A stretch of DNA of 64,000 nt, from NCBI RefSeq assembly GCF_900199725.1, contig NZ_LT904903.1, positions 180,322 through 244,321 of the forward strand, in the 5' to 3' direction. A program made the position numbers and the translations under genes. Origin of the DNA: Cytobacillus massiliigabonensis. Its GTDB lineage: Bacteria; Bacillota; Bacilli; Bacillales; Cytobacillaceae. The notes below the pieces were generated by a model. The model worked only from the letters and a program-made list of their open reading frames with translations. It was not told where the DNA came from and searched no databases. This document shows positions 44,353 to 53,017 of the stretch, in pieces; within the stretch, counting starts at the first letter, position 1, and each line of letters begins with the position of its first letter.

Positions 44353-45450
44353 TTATGGCCAAGGCTGCTGCTGAGTGATACAATGAATATTTCCTCCTCC
44401 GACTGAAACTTCACGTGTGTTAACAGTAACAATTTGGCGGTCTGGAAACAATTTTTGAAAAGCAGCAACAGCATGCTCATCCTGAGGATCATTAAATGTT
44501 GGCAAAATAACTCCGCCATTACATAAATAGCAATTAATATAAGTAGAGATAAAGGTTACATCTGATGAACGTGCGTAACTATGTCTAGAGTAATCAATTT
44601 CAAAACTTTCTGCTTCGCTCAATGTAATTTGCTTCGGCATTTGTATTTTGTGTATTTTTAGCTTTCTGCCTTTTGCATCTGTTGTATTTTTTAGTCTCTC
44701 GTAAGCATCCTGAAGTACTGCAAACTGCGGATGAGCCGGGTCATCTGTCCAGCCCAGGGCAATTTCACCAGGCTTAACAAAAAATAAAACCTCATCCACA
44801 TGCCCATCTGTTTCATCTCCGAGCAGCCCATCCTTTAGCCAGATGATCTTATCTACATTTAGATATTCAATAAGTTTTTCTTCTATCGCTTCTTTTGTCA
44901 AATTTTTATTTCGGTTCTTATTTAAAACACACTGCTCAGTAGTGATTAGTGTGCCTTCACCATCCACGGTAATCGCTCCGCCTTCCAAAACAAAGTCCGT
45001 TGCATCATAGCGGTTAATATGCTCAATTTCCAATACTTTTCGTTTTACCTGAAGATCTAAATCCCACGGGAAATATAATCCCTCTTCAATTCCTCCCCAG
45101 GCATTAAATCCCCAGTCAATTCCGCGAACTTCACCTTGATCGTTTTTTACAAAGGTTGGACCAATATCGCGCATCCAAGCATCATTAGAGGAAATTTCAA
45201 TTACCCGGATATGTTCGGGTAAAAGGGCACGAGCATTTTCGAATTGTTCCGGTCTTACACACATGGTAACAGGTTCAAATTGTGCAATCGCCTTGGCAAC
45301 CTCAACATAAACTTTTTGAGCAGGCTTAGCACCAGCTCTCCAGGTATCCGTTCTAACTGGCCAAAGCATCCATGTCCCCTTATGCTTTTCAAATTCTCCA
45401 GGCATTCTAAAGCCGTCCTTTTTTGGTGTACCATTGATTGTTAATACCAT
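44353..45450 (-). CDS. aguA: Agmatine deiminase
   Basis: A 365-residue enzyme of the agmatine deiminase/peptidyl-arginine deiminase fold that turns agmatine into N-carbamoylputrescine and ammonia. Family marks are MPGEFEKHKGTWMLWP, SSNDAWMRDIGPTFV, a central NAWGG, the GDETDGHVDEV histidine block and the catalytic Cys near the C-terminus (SVGGGNIHCITQQQP, C357). ATG 45450 with GGGGGA upstream fits the family N-terminus. It is transcribed alone from a sigma-54 promoter at 45564. Confidence 0.95.
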   Translation of the reverse strand: MVLTINGTPKKDGFRMPGEFEKHKGTWMLWPVRTDTWRAGAKPAQKVYVEVAKAIAQFEPVTMCVRPEQFENARALLPEHIRVIEISSNDAWMRDIGPTFVKNDQGEVRGIDWGFNAWGGIEEGLYFPWDLDLQVKRKVLEIEHINRYDATDFVLEGGAITVDGEGTLITTEQCVLNKNRNKNLTKEAIEEKLIEYLNVDKIIWLKDGLLGDETDGHVDEVLFFVKPGEIALGWTDDPAHPQFAVLQDAYERLKNTTDAKGRKLKIHKIQMPKQITLSEAESFEIDYSRHSYARSSDVTFISTYINCYLCNGGVILPTFNDPQDEHAVAAFQKLFPDRQIVTVNTREVSVGGGNIHCITQQQPWP

Positions 45451-45563
45451 GTTTATCCCCCTAAACTCAGTAATCATAGTAATAGTTGACAGAGCTTTTA
45501 AATGAAATAAGCAGCGAATGCTTTTAAAAACTCCCTCCTTAAAATGTATTTACTAAGTTTCTG

Positions 45564-45581
45564 TTGCAAGTTCCATGCCAA
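45564..45581 (-). promoter_or_regulatory. Sigma-54 promoter of aguA
   Basis: Minus strand TTGGCATGGAACTTGCAA has GG and GC 12 bp apart, as in -24/-12 promoters. It lies 114 bp before the aguA start. Confidence 0.85.
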
Positions 45582-45668
45582 GTAAAACTAGAGATATAGA
45601 CTCTCTATATACTTTTTTTGCGATGTCCAATTACTAAATCTAATAGTAAATTGAATTTTCGAATAACT

Positions 45669-45684
45669 GAACCGATTGCGAATC
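45669..45684 (-). promoter_or_regulatory. Candidate activator (UAS) box for aguA
   Basis: Minus strand GATTCGCAATCGGTTC shares the frame GATTCG-N5-GGTTC with 47121-47136. Both lie about 90 bp upstream of a sigma-54 promoter, the usual distance for enhancer sites. Confidence 0.55.
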
Positions 45685-45691
45685 AGTCAAT

Positions 45692-47086
45692 TTAAGCTAA
45701 TAAATTATATTTTTGCAGTCTTCTTATAAATGAGGATTGTGTGATTCCAAGCGCTTTAGCCGCTTTTCTAGTAGATGTGTGCTCCTTTTTTGCTTCAATA
45801 ATTAGCTTCTTCTCAATTTCCTCAATATAATCAGGCAGGCTTTGTCCATTTAGATTCATAGGAAATTCACTTTCATTTTGCACTTCCCTCAATACCTTTT
45901 CCGATAGGTCGCTTTTATCAATGATGTTTGACTTGGCGGTAACAACTAGACGTTCCACCATATTCTCTAATTCACGAATATTTCCTGGCCAGCTATAGTT
46001 TTGCAGATACTCAATTAGCTCTTTTCCTAAGACAGATGACTTTCGATACTTTGTTTTGAATAGTTCAAGGTAATGAAAAACCAGAGGAAGTATATCATCC
46101 TTCCTTTCTCTTAGTGCCGGGATCTGAATTGAAACAACGTTCAATCGATAGTATAAATCTTCTCTAAATCGCTTTTCTTGGACCATCTCTAGAAGGTTTT
46201 GGTGGGTAGCAGTAATAATTCGTATATCTACCTGTTTTAATTCAGTGGAGCCGATGGGGAAAAATGATTTTTCCTGCACTAATTGAAGAAGCTTTGGCTG
46301 CAGTGTTAATGGCAATTCTCCAATTTCGTCAAGAAATAAAGTGCCTCCATTTGCTTTTTCTACTAATCCAATTTTCCCGCTACTGTTTGCCCCCGTAAAT
46401 GCTCCTTTTTTATAGCCAAATAATTCAGATTCCAGAAGAGTTTCTGGAATTGCCCCACAATTTATTTGAATAAAGGGTTTATCAGATCGATTGCTCTTTC
46501 GATGGATCTTTGAAGCAATCATACTTTTCCCGACACCAGTCTCTCCAGTTAAGAGGATGGTTACATCTAATGAAGCAATTCTTCCGATTAAATCTAAAAT
46601 CTCTTCATGTCTTTTGCTATTGCCAATAATAACTTGGTTGTTTTTATTTTCCGATTCTTTGAGCTTCATTTCTTGAAGCTCATCCCAATACTTTTGGAGA
46701 AGTATTTCAGCCTTTTCAAGCTGAAGGGAGGACCTGACAGTATCCGTTATATCTTTCACATTGACGAGGACATACTGGGTGTTATCTTCTTTGATTTCAA
46801 CAAAATAGCCAGTGGCTAAGTATTGCCGGCCTTTAGATGTTTGAACCTTTGTCACTGTTTCTTTTTTCTCTAGCACAATTTTCGTAATGGATGGAGTGAA
46901 CAGGCCATCTTTTTCAAGGTCGGATACACTTCTGCCAATTACCTTGGAGCGCGGTGCTCCCATTTGCTTAGAGCTTGTGTCATTAATCCATAGAGCGATG
47001 CCATTATGGTCAGCAATAAAGATCCCATCTTTAAGATAATTAAACATTTGATGAAAATGTTTATCCTCAAAAAACTTTTTGCTCAT
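45692..47086 (-). CDS. Sigma-54-dependent activator with PAS domain
   Basis: A 464-residue enhancer-binding protein. An N-terminal PAS domain (about 10-120; [19 protein letters not shown]) should sense the inducer. The AAA+ domain (about 155-385) has Walker A GETGVGKS, the sigma-54 contact loop GAFTGA, Walker [12 protein letters not shown] and the arginine finger region. A Fis-type helix-turn-helix closes the protein ([22 protein letters not shown]). It lies between two divergent sigma-54 operons that it probably controls. Domain order recalls RocR, the activator of arginine catabolism. Confidence 0.93.
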   Translation of the reverse strand: MSKKFFEDKHFHQMFNYLKDGIFIADHNGIALWINDTSSKQMGAPRSKVIGRSVSDLEKDGLFTPSITKIVLEKKETVTKVQTSKGRQYLATGYFVEIKEDNTQYVLVNVKDITDTVRSSLQLEKAEILLQKYWDELQEMKLKESENKNNQVIIGNSKRHEEILDLIGRIASLDVTILLTGETGVGKSMIASKIHRKSNRSDKPFIQINCGAIPETLLESELFGYKKGAFTGANSSGKIGLVEKANGGTLFLDEIGELPLTLQPKLLQLVQEKSFFPIGSTELKQVDIRIITATHQNLLEMVQEKRFREDLYYRLNVVSIQIPALRERKDDILPLVFHYLELFKTKYRKSSVLGKELIEYLQNYSWPGNIRELENMVERLVVTAKSNIIDKSDLSEKVLREVQNESEFPMNLNGQSLPDYIEEIEKKLIIEAKKEHTSTRKAAKALGITQSSFIRRLQKYNLLA

Positions 47087-47120
47087 ACTAACGCCCCCAA
47101 AGCATGATCGTTTGAGTATT

Positions 47121-47136
47121 GATTCGTTTTTGGTTC
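47121..47136 (+). promoter_or_regulatory. Candidate activator (UAS) box for the carbamoylase operon
   Basis: GATTCGTTTTTGGTTC, 93 bp before the -24/-12 promoter at 47230 and matching the aguA box in all 11 non-spacer positions. Confidence 0.55.
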
Positions 47137-47229
47137 GGATTGAGTCGAATATGATTCACAATAATTACTATATTATAAATTTTCAGATTAATAGTCAAAT
47201 ATCTTTAGAGTTTTTCAATGAATTGCACT

Positions 47230-47246
47230 TTGGCATAAAAATTGCA
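47230..47246 (+). promoter_or_regulatory. Sigma-54 promoter of the carbamoylase operon
   Basis: TTGGCAT-AAAAA-TTGCA with GG and GC 12 bp apart, 26 bp before the start codon at 47273. Confidence 0.88.
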
Positions 47247-47272
47247 TCAATATTGATTGAGGAGGTAAGTGA

Positions 47273-48511
47273 ATGGAGATAACGAAACTTAGAGTTAACA
47301 GAAAGCGTTTACTTGATACTATTAATGTAAGCTCTTCCATAGGAACATTAGATAATGGGGGGTTAAATCGGCTAGCTTTAACAGAAGAAGATAAAGAGAT
47401 GAGAAACATATTTGTTCAATGGCTGCAAGATGAGAAGTTAGAAGTTCGATATGATGACTTTGGAAATATATACGGAAGAAGAAAAGGGAAGTGGAATGAT
47501 CGTCCAGCCGTAGCAGTCGGCTCACATTTAGATACACAGCCTTGCGGCGGACGCTTTGATGGAGTATTAGGTGTTTTAACTGCATTAGAAGTAATCCGTA
47601 CACTTAACGAGAATAATATTGAGACTGATTATCCGATTGAAATTGTTAATTTTACAAATGAAGAAGGTGCCCGCTTTGAACCGCCGATGCTAGGCTCTGG
47701 TGGTGTTGTAGGAGAATTTACAAAAGACTTTATCTATAGTGCAAAGGATAATGAAGACATTTCATTTCAAGAGGCATTATTAAAAATTCAATACATGGGG
47801 GAAGAAAGGCACAGATTGAGAAATATAAAGAACTTTATCGAGCTCCATGTGGAACAAGGCCCCGTTCTTGAAAATAAGAACAAGTTAATTGGAATTGTTG
47901 AAGGAATTCAAGGAATAAGCTGGCTGAATGTAAAGGTAGTAGGAGAGACAAATCACGCTGGACCTACTCCGATGGAAAACCGCAAAGATGCACTTGCACC
48001 TTCCGCTAAAATGGTCACGAAAGTTTATGAAATAACAAATGAAATGGAAGGTTTAAAAACAACAGTAGGAAAACTTAATGTCAAACCGAATATTACGAAT
48101 GTTATACCCGGTGAAGTTGAATTTATGATTGACGTTCGGCATGAGGATGATGAAGTTAGAGCGAGTGCAATTGATAGACTAAGAGAGCAGTTAAGTACCA
48201 TTGCCGTAATGAATAATGTAGAGGTTACCATTTCAACGGACTGGCATTCAGATACCGTACTATTTTCCTCGAGTGTCATGGATGCTATTAATGAAGCGGC
48301 AGACTTGCTGGGATATTCAAAGACAAGATTATTTAGCGGCCCCGGACATGATGCAAAATATATAAGTAAAATAGCTGATACTGGGATGATTTTTTTACCT
48401 AGTATTAACGGGATAAGCCATAATGAAAAAGAATTGACTCTCGAGGATGATATTGAGAAGGGGGCAAATGTCCTTCTGTACACCATTCTAAAACTTGCAA
48501 TGACCCAATAA
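47273..48511 (+). CDS. M20-family amidohydrolase (N-carbamoyl-amino acid hydrolase/ureidopropionase type)
   Basis: A 412-residue binuclear metal hydrolase that removes carbamoyl groups. Metal ligands are visible in GSHLDTQ, GRFDGVLG, NEEGARF, ELHVEQG and GPGHDAKY. The dimer/lid motif is NHAGPTPM. PNITNVIPG and FMIDVRH carry the Asn and Arg that family members use to bind the substrate carboxylate. GGAGGTAAG precedes the ATG. In this cluster it may act on 4-ureidobutyrate made from N-carbamoylputrescine. It could also be a general carbamoylase or allantoate hydrolase. Confidence 0.88.
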   Translation: MEITKLRVNRKRLLDTINVSSSIGTLDNGGLNRLALTEEDKEMRNIFVQWLQDEKLEVRYDDFGNIYGRRKGKWNDRPAVAVGSHLDTQPCGGRFDGVLGVLTALEVIRTLNENNIETDYPIEIVNFTNEEGARFEPPMLGSGGVVGEFTKDFIYSAKDNEDISFQEALLKIQYMGEERHRLRNIKNFIELHVEQGPVLENKNKLIGIVEGIQGISWLNVKVVGETNHAGPTPMENRKDALAPSAKMVTKVYEITNEMEGLKTTVGKLNVKPNITNVIPGEVEFMIDVRHEDDEVRASAIDRLREQLSTIAVMNNVEVTISTDWHSDTVLFSSSVMDAINEAADLLGYSKTRLFSGPGHDAKYISKIADTGMIFLPSINGISHNEKELTLEDDIEKGANVLLYTILKLAMTQ

Positions 48512-48569
48512 CTTCTAATTTAGTTAAACTGACTTTTATAAAAATATATTTACTGGGGGCATGATTGAA

Positions 48570-49964
48570 ATGAATCAAAATCAAACAATTATTAATGAAA
48601 AGTACAAATCATTGGCAGTTGAACTTTCTGGATTAGACCGTAAACATCTTCTTCACCCATCCACAAATCCAAAATTACAGGCGCAAACTGGTCCCAAACT
48701 TATTTTTACAGGAGGAGAGGGAATTTATCTCCATGATATGAGCGGAAAAAAATATATTGATGGAGTTTCCATGCTTTGGAATGTCAATTTGGGGCATGGA
48801 AACAAAGAATTGGCAGAGGCTGCTTACGATCAGATGGTAAATGTGGCGTATGCTTCTGCATTTTATGGCTATGCAAATGAGCCCACTGTTCGCTTGGCTG
48901 AAAAAATTGCTTCATTAACACCGGGAGATTTAAATACAGTTTTCTTCACTTCCGGAGGATCAGAATCAAATGATACTGCATTTAAATTATCGAGGTTCTA
49001 TTGGCAATTACAAGGATATACAGAGAAAAGAACGATTATTTCATTAAAGAGAGGGTATCACGGTGTAACAGTAGCTGCACAAAGGGCAACTGGCATAGAG
49101 GTTTACCGTGAATTCTCGGGATCAACTGACCCTGATATTGTAAATGCTAAAGCGCATCTGACAGAATGTGAGCTTGGTGACAAAAATCATCCAGAGTATG
49201 AGGGGTGTATTAGAAGCATCATTGAAAAGCTCGGCAAAGATAAGGTTGCGGCTGTTATTTTGGAACCAATTCAAGGTGCTGGCGGAGTTCATATTCCTCC
49301 CGATGGGTATCTTCAGGCGGTTAGAAAACTATGTGATGAGTTTGATATCCATCTTATTGCGGACGAGGTTATTTGTGGCTTTGGACGTACAGGCAAAATG
49401 TTCGGGGTAGATCATTGGGATGTAGTTCCTGACTTTATGTCCATTGCAAAGGGGATCACTAGCGGATACATCCAGCTTGGCGGTGTTGTGATGAGAGAAA
49501 AAATCAGAGATGCTTTCACGTCATATGATGGCATGCTTGCGCATGGTTTCACTTACAGCGGGCATCCAACAGCTTGTGCAGTAGGCTTGAAAAATATTGA
49601 GATATTAGAACGTGACGGCTTAATTGGCAGAACCCAAATATTGGGGGGGCAACTAGAGAAAGGGCTTCGCTATTTAGAAGATAAATATGAATTTGTATCA
49701 GGGTCAAGAGTTAAGGGTTTATTGGCTGGTTTTGATTTAATGAAAGATCCTGATAAACATATTCCTTTCGATGAATCCGTTAAAGCGTCAGTCAGTGTTG
49801 TAGATGAAGCTTATCAAAGGGGCTTATTGATCAGGCCATTTGATTTTGAACCAGGGATGAATATTATCGCGATTGCACCGCCTTTTATCACTACTGATAA
49901 TGAGCTAGAACGAATTATTAATATAGTAGATGATTCTTTAGCGGCCTTTTCAAAAAAGCTTTAA
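48570..49964 (+). CDS. Class III aminotransferase (putrescine/GABA type)
   Basis: A 464-residue PLP enzyme related to the one at 42795. It has FFTSGGSESNDTAFK, the cofactor Asp in IADEVICGFGRTGK and the Schiff-base Lys in SIAKGITSGY (about 295), and the N-terminal block LDRKHLLHPSTNP. ATG 48570 is chosen because GGGGG is only one base from the alternative ATG at 48561. It sits between the carbamoylase and an aldehyde dehydrogenase in the sigma-54 operon and should give the aldehyde for that enzyme. Confidence 0.9.
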   Translation: MNQNQTIINEKYKSLAVELSGLDRKHLLHPSTNPKLQAQTGPKLIFTGGEGIYLHDMSGKKYIDGVSMLWNVNLGHGNKELAEAAYDQMVNVAYASAFYGYANEPTVRLAEKIASLTPGDLNTVFFTSGGSESNDTAFKLSRFYWQLQGYTEKRTIISLKRGYHGVTVAAQRATGIEVYREFSGSTDPDIVNAKAHLTECELGDKNHPEYEGCIRSIIEKLGKDKVAAVILEPIQGAGGVHIPPDGYLQAVRKLCDEFDIHLIADEVICGFGRTGKMFGVDHWDVVPDFMSIAKGITSGYIQLGGVVMREKIRDAFTSYDGMLAHGFTYSGHPTACAVGLKNIEILERDGLIGRTQILGGQLEKGLRYLEDKYEFVSGSRVKGLLAGFDLMKDPDKHIPFDESVKASVSVVDEAYQRGLLIRPFDFEPGMNIIAIAPPFITTDNELERIINIVDDSLAAFSKKL

Positions 49965-49997
49965 GAGAAATTGAAGGGTAGAAAGGAGGCAGTTTAA

Positions 49998-51479
49998 TTG
50001 ATAGGGAACATGGTTCATTTACACCCAAAAGTAGTTGAGTTTTTAAAAGGGCCAAAAAAATTATTTATAAATGGAGAATGGGTTGAATCTGTTGAAGGGG
50101 AAACTTTTCAAACGATTAATCCTGCAACAGGAGAAAAACTAGCAGATGTATATGCGGCATCAGAGAAGGATGTTCATCTAGCTGCCCAAGCTGCTTCAAA
50201 CGCTTTTGAAGAGGGGCCTTGGCCAAACATTTCCTCATCAGAAAGATCGAAACTCATGCATAAACTAGCTGATTTAATGGAGCGGGATATACAGGTGTTT
50301 GCAGAGCTTGATACATTAGATAATGGCAAGCCAATTAAAGAAATGCTAACTGGCGATCTTCCTAATGCAATCGAACAGCTTAGATATTTTGCAGGCTGGA
50401 CGACAAAAATGACTGGTCAGACGATTCCTATTTCAACATCCCATTTAAACTACACCCACCATGAGCCAGTTGGTGTGGTTGGACAGATTATTCCTTGGAA
50501 TTTTCCAATTATGATGGCTCTATGGAAGATTGCCCCTGCTCTTGCAACAGGTTGTACAATCATCCTAAAGCCTGCGGAACAAACCCCTTTATCAGCTTTA
50601 TATTTAGCTAAGTTAATAGAGGAGGCAGGATTTCCTAAAGGAGTTATCAACATTCTTAATGGCTTTGGAAAAATAGCTGGAAATGCGCTAGTCAAACATC
50701 CAAAAGTCAATAAAATTGCTTTCACTGGTTCAACCCCTGTTGGTCAAGCCATTATGAAAGAGGCCGCAAACACAATGAAACGGGTCACGCTGGAGCTTGG
50801 AGGCAAATCACCAAATATAATTTTACCTGATGCGGATCTGGATAAAGCGATTCCAGGTGTATTTTCAGGGATTATGGCAAATCAAGGTCAAGTATGCTGT
50901 GCAGGCTCAAGAGTGTTTATACCAGATCATCTTTATAACGAGGTAATGGATAGATTAGTAGAGTATGCTGGAAAGGTAAAACTAGGAAATGGATTGGAAG
51001 AGTCAACAGAAATGGGTCCTCTCGTCTCTAAAAGGCAGCTAGAAATTGTTACCTCCTATATTGAAAAGGGGATAAAAGAAGGAGCGAATCTTTTAATCGG
51101 CGGGAAGAGCTCTGACAAAGGCTATTTTGTAAAGCCAACCGTATTTGCTGATGTAAAAGATGATATGACCATAGCCAAAGAAGAGATTTTCGGTCCAGTT
51201 GTAGCTGCAATGCCATATAAAAGTATCGATGAAGTTGTACAACGTGCCAACAGCAGCCCATACGGATTAGCAGCAGGTTTGTGGACGGAAAATCTAAAAA
51301 ATGCTCATACGATTTCAAGAAAATTAAAGGCAGGCACTGTCTGGGTTAATTGCTATAACATCACGAATGCAGCTGCTCCTTTTGGAGGGTATAAAGAATC
51401 TGGATTCGGCCGCGAGATGGGATCGTATGCTTTAAATAATTACACAGAAGTGAAAAGCGTATGGGTTAACTTAGAATAA
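49998..51479 (+). CDS. Aldehyde dehydrogenase (betaine/aminobutyraldehyde type)
   Basis: A 493-residue NAD-dependent enzyme: IPWNFPIMMALWKIAPALATG, GSTPVGQ, the Glu in LELGGKSPNI and the catalytic Cys in NQGQVCCAGSR (about 302). It resembles DhaS-like and gamma-aminobutyraldehyde dehydrogenases. A TTG start at 49998 follows AAAGGAGG; ATG 50010 is an alternative. It is the last gene of the carbamoylase-aminotransferase-dehydrogenase operon. Confidence 0.9.
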   Translation: MIGNMVHLHPKVVEFLKGPKKLFINGEWVESVEGETFQTINPATGEKLADVYAASEKDVHLAAQAASNAFEEGPWPNISSSERSKLMHKLADLMERDIQVFAELDTLDNGKPIKEMLTGDLPNAIEQLRYFAGWTTKMTGQTIPISTSHLNYTHHEPVGVVGQIIPWNFPIMMALWKIAPALATGCTIILKPAEQTPLSALYLAKLIEEAGFPKGVINILNGFGKIAGNALVKHPKVNKIAFTGSTPVGQAIMKEAANTMKRVTLELGGKSPNIILPDADLDKAIPGVFSGIMANQGQVCCAGSRVFIPDHLYNEVMDRLVEYAGKVKLGNGLEESTEMGPLVSKRQLEIVTSYIEKGIKEGANLLIGGKSSDKGYFVKPTVFADVKDDMTIAKEEIFGPVVAAMPYKSIDEVVQRANSSPYGLAAGLWTENLKNAHTISRKLKAGTVWVNCYNITNAAAPFGGYKESGFGREMGSYALNNYTEVKSVWVNLE

Positions 51480-51484
51480 AAAGC

Positions 51485-51538
51485 CTTACCTAACAACCCT
51501 CAATTAATAGGATGGGTAATTGAAGGGTGTTAGGTAAG
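51485..51538 (+). terminator. Long inverted repeat after the dehydrogenase gene
   Basis: CTTACCTAACAACCCTCAATTA pairs with its near-complement over 22 bp, with a 10-base loop. There is no T-run, so it may slow or partly end transcription before the permease gene. Confidence 0.65.
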
Positions 51539-51550
51539 ACTGTTAAAAAT

Positions 51551-51564
51551 TGAAAGCGGATTCA
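51551..51564 (+). promoter_or_regulatory. CRE-like box before the permease gene
   Basis: TGAAAGCGGATTCA within AATTGAA...TTCAATT matches the CcpA CRE consensus with one mismatch, 53 bp before the start. No clear promoter was seen next to it. Confidence 0.45.
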
Positions 51565-51616
51565 ATTAAGAGAGAAATTATTTAAACTTAAAGTCTTAGA
51601 GGAAAAGGGTGTTCAT

Positions 51617-52954
51617 ATGGATGAGACGAATCAGCTTCAGAGAAGGCTGAAATTAAAGCATGTTGTCGCAATTGGAATTGCTTATATGTCTCCATTTGCT
51701 GTATTTGATACTTTTGGAATTGCTTCAGACGTGTCTTCAGGACATGTGCCGGCAGCATATATTGTCGTTTTTACGGCAATCCTTTTTACTGCTTTAAGCT
51801 ATGGAAAGTTAGTAAAGAAATATCCGACAGCAGGCTCAGTTTACACATACACTAAAAATATTTTGAATCCATACTTAGGAATAATTGCTGGATGGATCAC
51901 TTTTCTTGCATATTTAGCCTTGCCGATGATCAATGCCTTATTGGCCAAAATCTATTTATCTGCTGCCATGCCTGAAGTGCCTGATTGGGTTTGGATTGTA
52001 GGGTTAATTCTTGTCATTAGTATTTTAAATATTTTCGGGGTTAAGCTGGCGGCTTCTTTAAATATGCTGCTTGTCGCTTTCCAGTTTATTGTTGGGGTCA
52101 TCTTTATTTACCTTAATGTGCGTTCAATTATAAAAGGTCCAGAATCCTTTATTTCTCTTAGTGAATTATTTCCTTCTAGTATGGGGATTTCTGGTCTTTT
52201 TGCAGGTGCTGCGCTTCTAGCTTTATCCTTTATCGGATTTGATGCGATTACTACACTTTCAGAGGAGACGGTTGAACCGAAAAAGACAATTCCAAGGGCA
52301 ATTATTTTAGTAGCGTCAATAGGGGGAATCTTTTTCTTCTTGGTTACTTACTTTATGCAGTCCCTTTTTCCAGATGTATCTGTGTTTAATGATATCGAAG
52401 GTGCCTCTCCAGAGATTGCCTTTACCATTGGAGGAAACCTTTTCTTGTCAATATTCACAGCAGGTGCCATATTCTCCGTATTTGCTTCCGGCTTAGCATC
52501 TCAAGTAAGTGCATCAAGGCTGTTATATGCTATGGGAAGGGATAAGGTTTTGCCTAAACGGTTCTTTGGACATCTTCATTCTAAATTTAATACACCCGTT
52601 CCAAATATTCTATTTATTGGGCTTCTAGCGCTTTCCTCCTTATTTCTAGATTTAACAATGGCAACATCCCTTATAAATGTCGGTGCATTTACCGCGTTTA
52701 GCTTTGTAAATATCTGTGTAATTGTAGATTATTTTAAATCCAATATAAAGCGTACGATTGGATTTACCTTTGGAAATTTGATCGGTCCCCTAATTGGACT
52801 GGGCTTCATTATCTATTTATGGAGCAGCCTTGATTTAACTTCAATTATTGTAGGATTAATATGGGCTTTCCTTGGTATCATTTATTTAATCTTCTCAACC
52901 GGCTTCTTCAAGAAAGACCCTCCAAAGATCGACTTTGAAGAGTTAGAAATGTAA
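51617..52954 (+). CDS. APC-family amine permease, PuuP-like
   Basis: A 445-residue, about 12-TM transporter. It strongly recalls the E. coli putrescine importer PuuP, for example in VFDTFGI, SGHVPAAY, LPMINALLAKIYLSAAMPEV, FIGFDAITTLSEET and ASGLASQVSASRLLYAMGRD. AGGAAAAGGG lies before the ATG. Next to agmatine/putrescine catabolic genes, it is the likely uptake system for putrescine or agmatine. Confidence 0.88.
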   Translation: MDETNQLQRRLKLKHVVAIGIAYMSPFAVFDTFGIASDVSSGHVPAAYIVVFTAILFTALSYGKLVKKYPTAGSVYTYTKNILNPYLGIIAGWITFLAYLALPMINALLAKIYLSAAMPEVPDWVWIVGLILVISILNIFGVKLAASLNMLLVAFQFIVGVIFIYLNVRSIIKGPESFISLSELFPSSMGISGLFAGAALLALSFIGFDAITTLSEETVEPKKTIPRAIILVASIGGIFFFLVTYFMQSLFPDVSVFNDIEGASPEIAFTIGGNLFLSIFTAGAIFSVFASGLASQVSASRLLYAMGRDKVLPKRFFGHLHSKFNTPVPNILFIGLLALSSLFLDLTMATSLINVGAFTAFSFVNICVIVDYFKSNIKRTIGFTFGNLIGPLIGLGFIIYLWSSLDLTSIIVGLIWAFLGIIYLIFSTGFFKKDPPKIDFEELEM

Positions 52955-53017
52955 CCTTAAAATCCCTACTTTCTAATATTGGCATGTTTAAAATATCCAA
53001 AAACAATAAGGAGTGAA

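Noticed and set aside
44208-44519. 103-residue minus-strand frame over the aguA end
   Set aside because: It runs across a terminator and the strongly supported aguA frame.
47322-47603. Minus-strand frame inside the carbamoylase gene
   Set aside because: A frame shadow: composition is unlike protein and there is no ribosome site.
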